DNA of 64,000 nt from Deltaproteobacteria bacterium (GTDB lineage Bacteria > Desulfobacterota > Desulfobaccia > Desulfobaccales > 0-14-0-80-60-11). The stretch is from assembly GCA_003599195.1 (NCBI GenBank), contig QZIZ01000019.1, positions 1 through 64,000 of the forward strand, read 5' to 3'. This document shows, piece after piece, positions 17,423 through 24,759 of the stretch. The translations under genes and the position numbers were made by a program. The notes below the pieces were generated by a model. That model was not told the DNA's origin. It saw only the letters and a list, made by a program, of their open reading frames with translations, and searched no databases. How positions within the stretch are numbered: position 1 is the stretch's first letter; each line of letters opens with the position of its first letter.

Positions 17423-19165
17423 ATGATGACGGACAGAAAAAGAACCTTATTATTGGCTTTAATGGCTGCGGTCCTGACCCTGGGCGCGCTCTGGTATGTC
17501 CACCGCCCGGTGGCCGTCCAGGACGCCACCATGGAGGACGTCCGGGTCGAGGCCGCCAGGGGCGGCTATCGCCTGATTAATACCGAGGACTTGGCAAAGC
17601 TTTATCAACAGCCTCCCGCCAACCTGCTCATCGTGGACACCCGCCAGGATTGGGAGTACCGCAGCGGCCATATCAAAGGCGCGGTGGATTTCCCCCTGGA
17701 ACCCGGCTGGTGGTCCCGGTGGCGCTCCCAGGGCCGCCTGAAGGCCTTGCTGGGGCCGGACAAAGACCGGCTGGTAGTCTTTTACTGAGCGGGCCTGGCC
17801 TGAGTCCGCAGCGACTCCGCGGCCCGGGTGGCCGTCGACCTTGGCTATAAAAATGTTTATCGGGACCCCCTGGGTTTCCCGGAATGGCAGAAAGCCGGCC
17901 TGCCCGTGGCCGGCGATCCCTTGGGACTGTGTGATTACGCGCCGGAGGCTTACTCTCCCGGTGTCCTCTCCGGTTGGGCTTTAGTCTGGACCATGCTGGG
18001 CATCTTCTTCGGCGGTATGGCCCTCAACCTTACTCCTTGCGTCTATCCCATCATCCCCATCACCGTTTCGTACTTCGGCGGGCGCAGCGGCCAGGGCCGG
18101 GGACGCCTGGTGATCCACGGCCTCCTGTACGTGGCGGGCCTGGCCGTCACCAACTCCGCGTTGGGGGTAATTGCGGCTTTCACCGGCGGCCTCATGGGAG
18201 CCATACTGCAAAATCCCCTGGTGCTGCTGACGGTGGCCGCAGTCCTGGTCATCTTTGCCACCAGTCTTTTCGGGTTCTGGGAACTGCGCCTCCCCGGCAG
18301 CCTGACCCAGGCCGCGTCCAGGTCCTATGCCGGCTATGGCGGCAGCCTGTTCATGGGTCTGACTTTGGGAGTGGTGGCCGCGCCCTGCATCGGCCCGTTT
18401 GTGTTAGGACTCTTGACCTGGGTGGCCTCCATAGGCTCGCCCTGGCTGGGTTTCCTGGTGTTTTTCACATTGAGCCTGGGACTGGGACTGCCCCTGTTTT
18501 TCCTGGCCATCTTCTCCGGCAGCCTGGAGAAACTGCCCCGGTCCGGGGAGTGGATGCTTTGGGTGCGGAAACTCATGGGCTGGGTGCTCATCGGCATGGC
18601 CGCCTATTTTCTGCGGCCGCTGCTTTCCGAGACCCTGAGCGTATTCCTGCTGGCCGCGGCGGCCCTGGCCGCGGCGGTGCACCTGGGATGGCTGGACCGC
18701 ACCACCGCGGCTTTCCGGAGTTTCCGGTGGCTCAAGACCGTCACCGCCTTGGCGGGAGTGGTAGCCGCCACCTTTCTGGTGGGGTCCTGGGCCTTCCGTG
18801 GTCCGGGGGTAACCTGGCAGCCTTATTCGGACCAGCTCTTAAGGACGGCGAAACATGAGAAAAAACCGGTAATTATCGACTTTTACGCCACCTGGTGCAG
18901 CCCCTGCCGGGAGCTGGAGGAAATCACCTTCCACCACCCGGAGGTGGTGAAACAGGCTGCCGCGGATTTCCTTGCGGTCAAGGTGGACCTGACCCAGAAA
19001 GGCAACCCCTTGCACACCCGGCTGTTGGAGCAATACGGGGTCAAAGGAGTGCCCACTGTGGTTTTCCTGGATGGTCAGGGCAATGAATGCCGGAACCTGC
19101 GCCTGGTGGATTATCTGCCGCCGGAGCAGTTCCTCTCCCGTATGGCCAAGGCCATGAAGAAATAA
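17423..19165 (+). CDS. Rhodanese-DsbD-thioredoxin fusion with two in-frame UGA codons (putative diselenoprotein)
   Basis: One frame runs from 17423 to 19165 (580 residues) interrupted only by TGA at codons 122 and 127; the track splits it into two ORFs. Layout: N-terminal membrane anchor (about 8-27), rhodanese domain (IVDTRQDWEYRSGHIKGA; active loop VVFY-U-AGLA-U-VRSD; LGYKNVY..GFPEW), then a DsbD core of about eight helices with the paired Cys NLTPC (206) and VAAPC (322), then a thioredoxin domain with WCSPC (492/495). Cys homologues of this rhodanese type have Cys at both UGA positions. It probably carries cytosolic electrons to a periplasmic seleno-rhodanese. AGAGG precedes the start. Confidence 0.85.
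17802..17834 (+). promoter_or_regulatory. Tandem candidate SECIS hairpins after the two UGAs
   Basis: Hairpin 1: GAGTC/GACTC around CGCAGC (17802-17817), starting 13 bases after the first UGA. Hairpin 2: CGGCC/GGCCG around the loop CGGGT (17820-17834), starting 16 bases after the second UGA. Hairpin 2, with its GGU-containing loop, is a textbook bacterial SECIS shape. Hairpin 1 overlaps the second UGA. Confidence 0.6.
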
Positions 19166-19184
19166 AAGCGGTTGGAGAATTGAT

Positions 19185-19466
19185 ATGCTTAAAATTAAAG
19201 CCTTGATGAACGATCCCTGCGGCCTGACCTGAAAGCGCCTCCACGAGATCATGCCCAGGTTGGGCAAGAAATACGAGTTGGAAGTGGAGGAGATTTCCCG
19301 GTCCAGGGAGGAATACCAGAGCGAAGCCTACCGGGCCGCGGGCCTGCCCCCGGCCCCCGCGGTGCTGGTGGAAGATGAAGTTGCAGGCCAGGGACCCGGC
19401 ATTTCCGAAGAAGGCGTGGAAGCGGTGATCCGCCGGCATTTGGGACTGCCGCCCCTGAAGTCCTAA
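19185..19466 (+). CDS. Small thioredoxin-like selenoprotein A (CxxxU)
   Basis: TTGGAG lies about 6 bases before the ATG. The frame has TGA at codon 16 and then continues to residue 93. The motif is PCGLT-U-KRLHEIMPRLGKKY, a redox CxxxU followed by an amphipathic helix, a basic/acidic beta segment (YELEVEEISRS) and PPAPAVLVEDEVAGQG, the cis-Pro-like turn of thioredoxin folds. It lies 19 bases after the DsbD fusion. The ORF track shows only the part after the UGA. Probably a TrxB- or DsbD-linked reductant; exact target unknown. Confidence 0.82.
19252..19266 (+). promoter_or_regulatory. SECIS-like hairpin in selenoprotein A
   Basis: TGCCC and GGGCA pair around the loop AGGTT, beginning 19 bases after the UGA. 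Spacing and the GGU in the apical loop fit a bacterial SECIS. The same core GCCCAGGTTGGGC occurs at the same place in selenoprotein B. Confidence 0.7.
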
Positions 19467-19498
19467 AAATCGCACAATCCAAAAATTGGAGGACAAGA

Positions 19499-19816
19499 AT
19501 GCTCAAAGTCAGATGCTTTTACAACGAGCCTAACGGCAAACCCTGAAAGCATTTCCAGGAAATGATGCCCAGGTTGGGCCAAAAATATCCCATCGACATC
19601 AAAATTACTTCCAAACCCATTGCCGAATACCAAACGGATGAATATTTTGAGTTAGACCTCCCCGCGGCCCCGGCCATCATGGTGGGCGACGAGATCGTGG
19701 TGGAAGGCACGGATGTAGCCGAACTCAAATTGGAAACCGTCATCTGCCGGCATCTGGGGCTGCCCGAGCCGGAGCCGCCCAAGAAAGGCTTCCTGGGGCG
19801 GCTGTTTGGCAAATAG
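19499..19816 (+). CDS. Small thioredoxin-like selenoprotein B (resolving Cys lost)
   Basis: A paralogue of the preceding gene, 105 residues, ATG 33 bases after it with TTGGAGGA upstream. UGA is again codon 16: EPNGKP-U-KHFQEMMPRLGQKY. The Cys four residues before Sec in paralogue A is Asn here, so Sec acts alone or pairs with Cys6. The rest (LDLPAAPAIMVGDEIVVEGTD, VICRHLGLPEPE) keeps the same fold, and there is a basic C-terminal tail (KKGFLGRLFGK). The two may have split roles, for example a reductase and a selenol carrier or peroxidase. Confidence 0.8.
19567..19579 (+). promoter_or_regulatory. SECIS-like hairpin in selenoprotein B
   Basis: GCCC and GGGC pair around AGGTT, 20 bases after the UGA at 19544-19546. 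It is the same element as in paralogue A, so coding (MPRLG) and RNA structure are conserved together. Confidence 0.68.
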
Positions 19817-19906
19817 ACCCGCAGGGGGTGAAGGCAGATTCGCCCCCCCAGGTTTGGAAAAGATAAGGCGCAGCGTCAGCAACCCGCTGCCGCCCAAGAG
19901 GTAGCC

Positions 19907-20605
19907 ATGCAGACGGAAAGATTCCGGCGGGGGGCCTTGATCAAGGCCGTGATCCTCATTCTGTTCGTGGCCGCCGCGGTGGTGACGGTCCGCACTCCCG
20001 CGGTCAAGGAGGCGCTGACCGCAGAAAAGCTGGGCGCCATGCTGGCGGCCGCGGGCGCCTGGGCCCCTGTGGCCTTTATTGTGTTTTACGCCGTAGGGGT
20101 CTGCCTGTTCATCCCCGGGACTTTGCTCACCGCGCTGGGGGCCGCCATCTTCGGGGCCTATTGGGGGTTTGTCTACGTCTGGGTGGCCGCCATGCTGGGG
20201 GCCGCAGGGGCCTTTCTCATCGGCAGGTACCTGGGGCGGGAGTTCGCGGCTGCCCTCATCGGCGAGCGGCTGAAGAAGTATGACGACGCCATCGAGCGCA
20301 ACGGCTTCGCCACCGTGCTCTACTTACGGTTGGTTTATTTCCCCTTTACCCCCATGAACTTCGGCATGGGGCTGACCAAAGTGCGCTTTAAGGATTACCT
20401 CTGGGGCACGGGGCTGGGGATCTTGGCGGGCACCTTCATCTTCACCTTCTTTGTGGGCACCGTCAAGGAGGTCTGGGCCAGCGGCCAATGGGCCAACCTC
20501 CTCACCTGGCAAGTATTTTTTTCCCTGGGACTCTTTGTTTTTTCCCTCTTTATTCCCAAGATCATCGATAAGCTGAAGGTCTGGAAAGGGATCAAGCCTG
20601 TTTAA
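19907..20605 (+). CDS. TVP38/TMEM64 (VTT domain) membrane protein
   Basis: The 232-residue integral membrane protein has the VTT/DedA-like pattern: an N-terminal helix, then CLFIPGTLLTALGAAIFGAYWGF, the GRYLGRE loop, and RLVYFPFTPMNFGMGLTKVRFKDYLWGT. Family members occur with selenium, mercury and thiol redox genes in many bacteria, and transport or lipid scrambling has been proposed for them. It is last in the trxB operon, 90 bases after selenoprotein B, and overlaps the convergent methyltransferase by 4 bases. Substrate unknown. Confidence 0.87.
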   Translation: MQTERFRRGALIKAVILILFVAAAVVTVRTPAVKEALTAEKLGAMLAAAGAWAPVAFIVFYAVGVCLFIPGTLLTALGAAIFGAYWGFVYVWVAAMLGAAGAFLIGRYLGREFAAALIGERLKKYDDAIERNGFATVLYLRLVYFPFTPMNFGMGLTKVRFKDYLWGTGLGILAGTFIFTFFVGTVKEVWASGQWANLLTWQVFFSLGLFVFSLFIPKIIDKLKVWKGIKPV

Positions 20606-21228
20606 ACCTTTTCTCCGGCGATAACCACGAAAACCCCTTGGCCATGGCCGCTCTTCACCGGTTCCGGCGCCGTAATCGCCGCCGGGTCTTGAAAAATGGT
20701 CTGGCAAGTCTGAATGTTCAGATAATTCAGCTCAACCAGCCATTTCAGGACCCGGCCCACCGGCTGGAACCTCGCCTGGCGGTAAAATTTACTCTTTTCC
20801 CGGTTGGCCTCATATAATTTCCCCAAAGGGCTCTCCGGATCGATCATGCCGATGATCAGCCGTCCTTGGGGTTTAAGGACCCGGGTCGCCTCTTCAAGAG
20901 CGCGGCCAGGGTCTTTCAGGAAGCACAGGACGGTGACCATCAGAATAAAATCAAAAGATTCATCTTTGAAAGGAAGTTCTTCCCCGTAAGCCTCGTGGAC
21001 CTCGATCCCCCGTTTTCCGGCGATCTCGGCCATGGCCCGGGCGGGCTCCACCCCCACTTCGATCCCCAGGGCCGCGGCAAACCTGCCGGTCCCCACCCCG
21101 ATTTCCAGCCCCCGGCCTGCTTGCGGCATAAAGGCTTTGATGGCCGCCAGTTCGGAGCGGAAGGCGATCTCATGGCGGACAAACCAATCATCGTATTCCT
21201 GGGCCGCTTCTTCAAAAACATCGGTCAT
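20602..21228 (-). CDS. SAM-dependent methyltransferase (class I)
   Basis: The 208-residue protein has the Rossmann SAM site LEIGVGTGRFAAALG, the acidic loop GVEPARAMAE, and FDFILMVTVLCFLKDPGRALEEATRVLKPQGRLIIGMID, as in UbiE/ArsM-like small-molecule methyltransferases. The ORF can extend to 21498, but the ATG at 21228 follows GGGAGGAGAG. It is the last gene of the leftward cluster. Substrate not predictable; a metalloid, thiol or quinone is possible from context. Confidence 0.82.
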   Translation of the reverse strand: MTDVFEEAAQEYDDWFVRHEIAFRSELAAIKAFMPQAGRGLEIGVGTGRFAAALGIEVGVEPARAMAEIAGKRGIEVHEAYGEELPFKDESFDFILMVTVLCFLKDPGRALEEATRVLKPQGRLIIGMIDPESPLGKLYEANREKSKFYRQARFQPVGRVLKWLVELNYLNIQTCQTIFQDPAAITAPEPVKSGHGQGVFVVIAGEKV

Positions 21229-21260
21229 CGGAAAAACTCTCTCCTCCCTTATGAGAGCGG

Positions 21261-21767
21261 TTACTGTGACATTATAACTCCGGTAACCAGCAATACCGCC
21301 AGCCCCAGAACTAAATTTACTTTTACCAGATTTAATGACAACTTTTGCAGCCCGGCGACCCGGGAGGATAAAGCAGGCGTCCCCTCGGCCTGGGCGGCCA
21401 ATCTCCCGATTTTGGGAGCCAATAACCATCCCCGGTAAAAATGGATAACCACCATCACGAGTACCAGGAGGTGTTTCACGCCCATTACGGGGGTCCAATG
21501 ATTATAAAATTCCAGGGGATTGGCCATATCTTTGCCGTAATGGCCGAGGATCGGACCGGTGATAATCAATACTACGATACTGGCGTTAACCATGGGGGTC
21601 AAACGCCTGGTTATCTCTTTCATCAGTTTGCCGGTCAAAGGCGGTGATTCCAAAGAGGTCCTGGCCCCGGGCAGTATCACCAAAAGGACCATAAAGATGC
21701 CGCCGATCCAGACCACGGTGGCCAATAAATGGAGAAAGTGGCTTAAACTCAAAATCAGCAAATTCAT
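21261..21767 (-). CDS. CopD-like four-helix membrane protein
   Basis: The 168-residue protein has four hydrophobic helices: LSHFLHLLATVVWIGGIFM, MVNASIVVLIITGPIL, HLLVLVMVVIHFYRGW and VNLVLGLAVLLVTGVIM. His residues in helices one and three suit the haem- or copper-binding pattern of CopD/DUF2269-type proteins. GGGAG precedes the ATG at 21767. It lies 32 bases before the methyltransferase, so the two are probably co-transcribed. Function unproven. Confidence 0.65.
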   Translation of the reverse strand: MNLLILSLSHFLHLLATVVWIGGIFMVLLVILPGARTSLESPPLTGKLMKEITRRLTPMVNASIVVLIITGPILGHYGKDMANPLEFYNHWTPVMGVKHLLVLVMVVIHFYRGWLLAPKIGRLAAQAEGTPALSSRVAGLQKLSLNLVKVNLVLGLAVLLVTGVIMSQ

Positions 21768-21815
21768 CGCGGGTCTCCCATACAAGGCGTCATAAGTAAT
21801 TGCACATCCTGAATC

Positions 21816-21875
21816 CCTGCGCTCTCTGCTCTCTGCGTTAAAAAGATTCACCGCAGAGACGCAGAGGACGCAGAG
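21816..21875. repeat. Imperfect inverted repeat, family C (copy 2)
   Basis: CTGCGCTCTCTGC... on the left pairs with ...GCAGAGGACGCAGAG on the right across a 13-base loop. It resembles the perfect 25-bp repeat at 13493. It separates the CopD-like gene from the Cys-cluster genes. Confidence 0.75.
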
Positions 21876-21973
21876 AATAATTATGTCACTCCGGATAAAA
21901 AAGATCCCGATTCAATTTCTCGGAACCACCCGGAGGCAGAGGGTTTCCCTGCCTCCGGCCCTGTTGGTTAAGC

Positions 21974-22087
21974 CTACTTCCCGGCCTTGGGGTCTTTAAC
22001 CTCCGGCTTGCCTTTGGCGGCTTCAGCCTCGGGCTTCGCCGGCTTCGCCAAGCCGCAGCCACAACCGCACTTTTTCTGGTCTGCCAT
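21974..22087 (-). CDS. 37-residue Cys-cluster miniprotein (CGCGCG)
   Basis: Absent from the ORF track. A very strong ribosome site (AAAGGAGGTGATC) precedes the ATG at 22087. The product starts MADQKKCGCGCGLAKP and then is a Lys/Glu/Pro/Ala-rich tail ending in TAG. Three Cys in a CxCxC arrangement suit soft-metal or cluster binding. It is downstream of the DsrE gene (40 bases) and shares the CGCxCG theme with the protein at 22559-22744. Function unknown. Confidence 0.7.
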   Translation of the reverse strand: MADQKKCGCGCGLAKPAKPEAEAAKGKPEVKDPKAGK

Positions 22088-22127
22088 CTGGATCACCTCC
22101 TTTGCTTGTAATTTCGTTTCCGGGCTC

Positions 22128-22502
22128 TCAGAAAGTCATTACCGCGTCAGACTCAACGACCATGCTATTCAGGGTCGGAGCACAGACTATTTTGGCCCCC
22201 TCTATGAAACCTTTTTCGAGATCGATTCCCAGCATGCGCGCGCTCTCCTCGCATACCAGAAACGAGACGCCCGCCTCCGCAGCCTGCACGATCGCATCTT
22301 TCAGACATCCGAAAGGCTGCGGCAACGTAATCTTCTCGGCCTGCCCTTTTTGGAGAACCGTCACCCCCTTTATTCCAAAAAAAATGGAAGCGTCCATATC
22401 CATTGCCTTGGCCGTGGCGCCAAGGATAAAAGGAGCGTAGGTGCGCTCCGGGGTTTCCACACCGCTGGTTTGAATGTAGAGGACTTTCTTTCTTGCACTC
22501 AT
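22128..22502 (-). CDS. DsrE/DsrF-like family protein
   Basis: The 124-residue protein has the DsrE fold pattern: beta strand KKVLYIQTSGVETPERTYAPFILGATAKAM, the ASIFFGIKGVTVL segment, and a C-terminal AAEAGVSFLVCEESARMLGI with a Cys at the place often used for persulfide relay in this family. Homologues carry sulfur or act near peroxiredoxins. It is flanked by two Cys-cluster miniproteins in one leftward unit controlled by the adjacent ArsR, suggesting sulfur/metalloid handling. Confidence 0.82.
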   Translation of the reverse strand: MSARKKVLYIQTSGVETPERTYAPFILGATAKAMDMDASIFFGIKGVTVLQKGQAEKITLPQPFGCLKDAIVQAAEAGVSFLVCEESARMLGIDLEKGFIEGAKIVCAPTLNSMVVESDAVMTF

Positions 22503-22558
22503 TTGGATTTAATCTCCTCCCTTCAGTCAGTCTCTGGGTTTGTTTAATTCGCAAGTTT

Positions 22559-22744
22559 TTACTTTCCCTGGAGTTTCCCCAGGTGCTCCTCCACCCCGGC
22601 CAGTTCTTTTTTCAGTTGTTCCCGGTAGTTCTCCAGGCACTCCAGTTCCTCGGGGGCTGAAAAGAACTTGCGGAAAGAAAGGCCGCAACCGCAGTCGCAC
22701 CCGCATACCGGTCCCGGATGCTGCGTTACTCTGGGCGTACACAT
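22559..22744 (-). CDS. 61-residue protein with CGCDCGCG motif and coiled-coil tail
   Basis: A strong GAAAGGAGGTG precedes the ATG at 22744. Residues 1-21 hold four Cys (VCGCDCGCG), followed by a charged helical tail (LECLENYREQLKKELAGVEEHLGKL) that should form a short coiled coil. Small proteins of this layout occur beside ArsR-type regulators in anaerobes. The CxCxCxC run looks like a metal- or cluster-binding hook. First gene of the leftward unit. Confidence 0.75.
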   Translation of the reverse strand: MCTPRVTQHPGPVCGCDCGCGLSFRKFFSAPEELECLENYREQLKKELAGVEEHLGKLQGK

Positions 22745-22775
22745 ACTGATTCACCTCCTTTCTGGTATGGTAATT

Positions 22776-22800
22776 AATTAATTACTTAAATAGTAAAGCA
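22776..22800 (-). promoter_or_regulatory. Promoter/operator of the Cys-cluster/DsrE unit
   Basis: The dyad TTACT-TAAAT-AGTAA (22782-22796) sits about 38 bases before the first start codon in an AT-rich promoter. On the coding strand it reads TATTTAAGTAATTA, closely matching TATTTAAGCAACTA in front of the neighbouring arsR gene. This shared core suggests one regulator for both. Confidence 0.55.
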
Positions 22801-22819
22801 AAAAAAATTCCAGATTTTT

Positions 22820-23224
22820 TTATTTGGATTTTTCCTTGATCCGCTGCCGCACCGCGTTCAGCTCCTCCTGGAGGTCCTTCTCATATTGTTTCAGGGCCTC
22901 CACGTCCGAACTCTCGAATTCCTGTTCCCGCCATTTCATGGTGCCCCGGCAGCCGCAACTGCAGACTTCCGTCAACTGGCGCCGGTATTTCTCCAGGGCC
23001 TCCTCGTTAATGGAGTAGGGAATCCAGTACCCCTGCCTTTCGCTCCGCACCAGCCCGGCCTGCCGCAGGATCTTGAGATGCTGGGAGGCCGCGGCTGCGG
23101 TGATCCCCAACTGCCGGGCGATCTCCTTGGCCCCCAGGGGCCCCTGGGCCTTCATCAGATCAAGTATCCTGACCCGGGTCTCCACGGCCAGGACCTTGAA
23201 CATTTCGGAGACTTCCAATTCCAT
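22820..23224 (-). CDS. ArsR-family regulator with a C-terminal CSCGC motif
   Basis: The 134-residue protein begins with a canonical ArsR winged helix (FKVLAVETRVRILDLMKAQGPLGAKEIARQLGITAAAASQHLKILRQAGLVRSERQGYWIPYSI), then has VCSCGCRG near residues 88-94 and a long charged helix. The helix-3 metal site is absent, so the Cys cluster after the wing may be the sensor. It has its own promoter with the same operator core as the adjacent unit, so autoregulation plus control of 22744-21974 is likely. Confidence 0.87.
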   Translation of the reverse strand: MELEVSEMFKVLAVETRVRILDLMKAQGPLGAKEIARQLGITAAAASQHLKILRQAGLVRSERQGYWIPYSINEEALEKYRRQLTEVCSCGCRGTMKWREQEFESSDVEALKQYEKDLQEELNAVRQRIKEKSK

Positions 23225-23257
23225 TTGTCGAGGTCCACATTTAGCAATTAAGTAGTT

Positions 23258-23293
23258 GCTTAAATAATTAAGCTTCTAAGGTTCGCTTGTCAA
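23258..23293 (-). promoter_or_regulatory. arsR promoter with overlapping operator
   Basis: On the minus strand TTGACA (23293-23288) and TAATTA (23270-23265) are 17 bases apart. The perfect dyad GCTTAA-ATAA-TTAAGC (23258-23273) overlaps the -10 region, the typical place for an ArsR-family repressor. Confidence 0.65.
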
Positions 23294-23340
23294 GGTTTTT
23301 TTAGCGATTACCCAAAAAAAATTTTTAAGGGTAAATTCTG

Positions 23341-24555
23341 CTAATGCAGCAATAGAAAAAGAATTGGGGGTACCCGCGTGGGCTTGGGTTTGACGGGGGT
23401 TCTGTCGGCCCGGCCGGTATGCCGGGGGTCGTGGCGAAACATGGGCCAGGGGGTGGCCGCCGGGCCGGGGGAAGCGCTCTCCACGGCATGGAGAATGCCA
23501 TCCTGGGAAGCCACGTAAACCGTGCCGTCGGGGCCGATGACCGGCGAGGATTCGATGGCGTCCGCGACCTCAAAAGCCCATTTCAGGCTGCCGTCTTCCG
23601 GGTTGACCGCATAAAGAAATCCACCACTGCCCCCCACATAGATAATGCCGTCCGCGCCCACGGCCGGCGAGGAATAGATCGGCCCACCTTCAGAAAGGGG
23701 AACCCCCCAATTCAGGATGCCGTTAGGATAGACCGCCAATAAATAACCCAGGTCTGTGCCCACATAGATGGTCCCGTACGCGTCGATGGCCGGCGAGGAG
23801 CGGATGGGGAAAAAACTCTCAAAAAGGACCCATTTCCGGCTGCCATCCGGATTGACGGCGTAAAGCTTGGTGTCGCCCGAGCCTAGATAGACGGTGCCGT
23901 CCGTCCCCACGGCCGGGGAAGAGTCGAGGGGACCCTCGGTGGTGAAGTACCACTTTATGTTGCCGTTCGAATCTATGGCGTATAGCTTGCCAATGATGGC
24001 GGTGGTGGCATCGATGGCGCCCACGTAAACGGTGCCGTCCAGGTCTAGGGCCGGAGAGGAACTCACCCAATTCCCCAGGGCAACGCGCCACTTCTCATTG
24101 CCGTCGGCATCGACCGCGTAGAGGTTGCCGTCATCGGACCCCACGTAGATGGTCCCGCCCGGGCCGATGGCCGGTGAGGACATGATTGCGGCTCCGGTCT
24201 CAAAAGCCCATTTCGGGCTGCCGTCAGCCGGGTTAAGGGCATAGAGCTTCCCGCCAACAGAACCCGCGTAAACGGTCCCATCTTCCCCCAGGGCCGGGGA
24301 AGAGTACATGAACATATCCTCCATGGCGGTATCAAAAACCCACTTCTGAGTGCCGTCCGGATTGACCGCGTGAAAGACCCCGAACAGGGTTCCGATATAC
24401 AGCGTGCCGTCCGGGGCCAGGGCGGGGGAGGTGGTGACGATATCGTCGGTGGCATAGGCCCATTTGGCGTCGCCGGGGGCGGCCCGAGCCGCGCCGGTCA
24501 GAGCCAGGGCCAAAACGACGCACTGGAGGGATAAAACAAGGGCTTTCTTCCCCAT
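23341..24555 (-). CDS. Exported PQQ-like beta-propeller repeat protein
   Basis: The 404-residue protein has a signal peptide (cleavage near AARAAPGDAKW) and about eight repeats of the form SSPAVGTDGTVYVGS..LYAVNPDGS.KW, the BamB/PQQ-dehydrogenase-type propeller blade. No dehydrogenase active-site loop is seen, so it is probably a structural, binding or assembly protein in the periplasm or outside. A short Pro-rich tail (TPVKPKPTRVPP) and hydrophobic end follow the propeller. Partner genes are not obvious. Confidence 0.85.
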   Translation of the reverse strand: MGKKALVLSLQCVVLALALTGAARAAPGDAKWAYATDDIVTTSPALAPDGTLYIGTLFGVFHAVNPDGTQKWVFDTAMEDMFMYSSPALGEDGTVYAGSVGGKLYALNPADGSPKWAFETGAAIMSSPAIGPGGTIYVGSDDGNLYAVDADGNEKWRVALGNWVSSSPALDLDGTVYVGAIDATTAIIGKLYAIDSNGNIKWYFTTEGPLDSSPAVGTDGTVYLGSGDTKLYAVNPDGSRKWVLFESFFPIRSSPAIDAYGTIYVGTDLGYLLAVYPNGILNWGVPLSEGGPIYSSPAVGADGIIYVGGSGGFLYAVNPEDGSLKWAFEVADAIESSPVIGPDGTVYVASQDGILHAVESASPGPAATPWPMFRHDPRHTGRADRTPVKPKPTRVPPILFLLLH

Positions 24556-24759
24556 GAGCCGCTCCTCTCAAAGGCCTATGAGGACACCAGTAAAACGAAC
24601 CATTACTGCGGCAGGAAGTGGTTAGATGATAACACAAGATCCTGTAAAAATCAATTATTCGGGGTCTGCCGTACCTCCCCCGGAGCCGTCAAGCCCCGCA
24701 TGGTGGTGCGAACCATGGGCCAAACCCGCCCGGCCCGGGCGGGATTATTGCTTAGGCGC

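Noticed and set aside
16948-19816. Internal TGA codons as sequencing errors or nonsense mutations
   Set aside because: Six TGAs in five genes of one region, five of them at predicted Cys sites, with intact frames after them and SECIS-like hairpins, are not explained by random error; other genes in the window end at normal stops.
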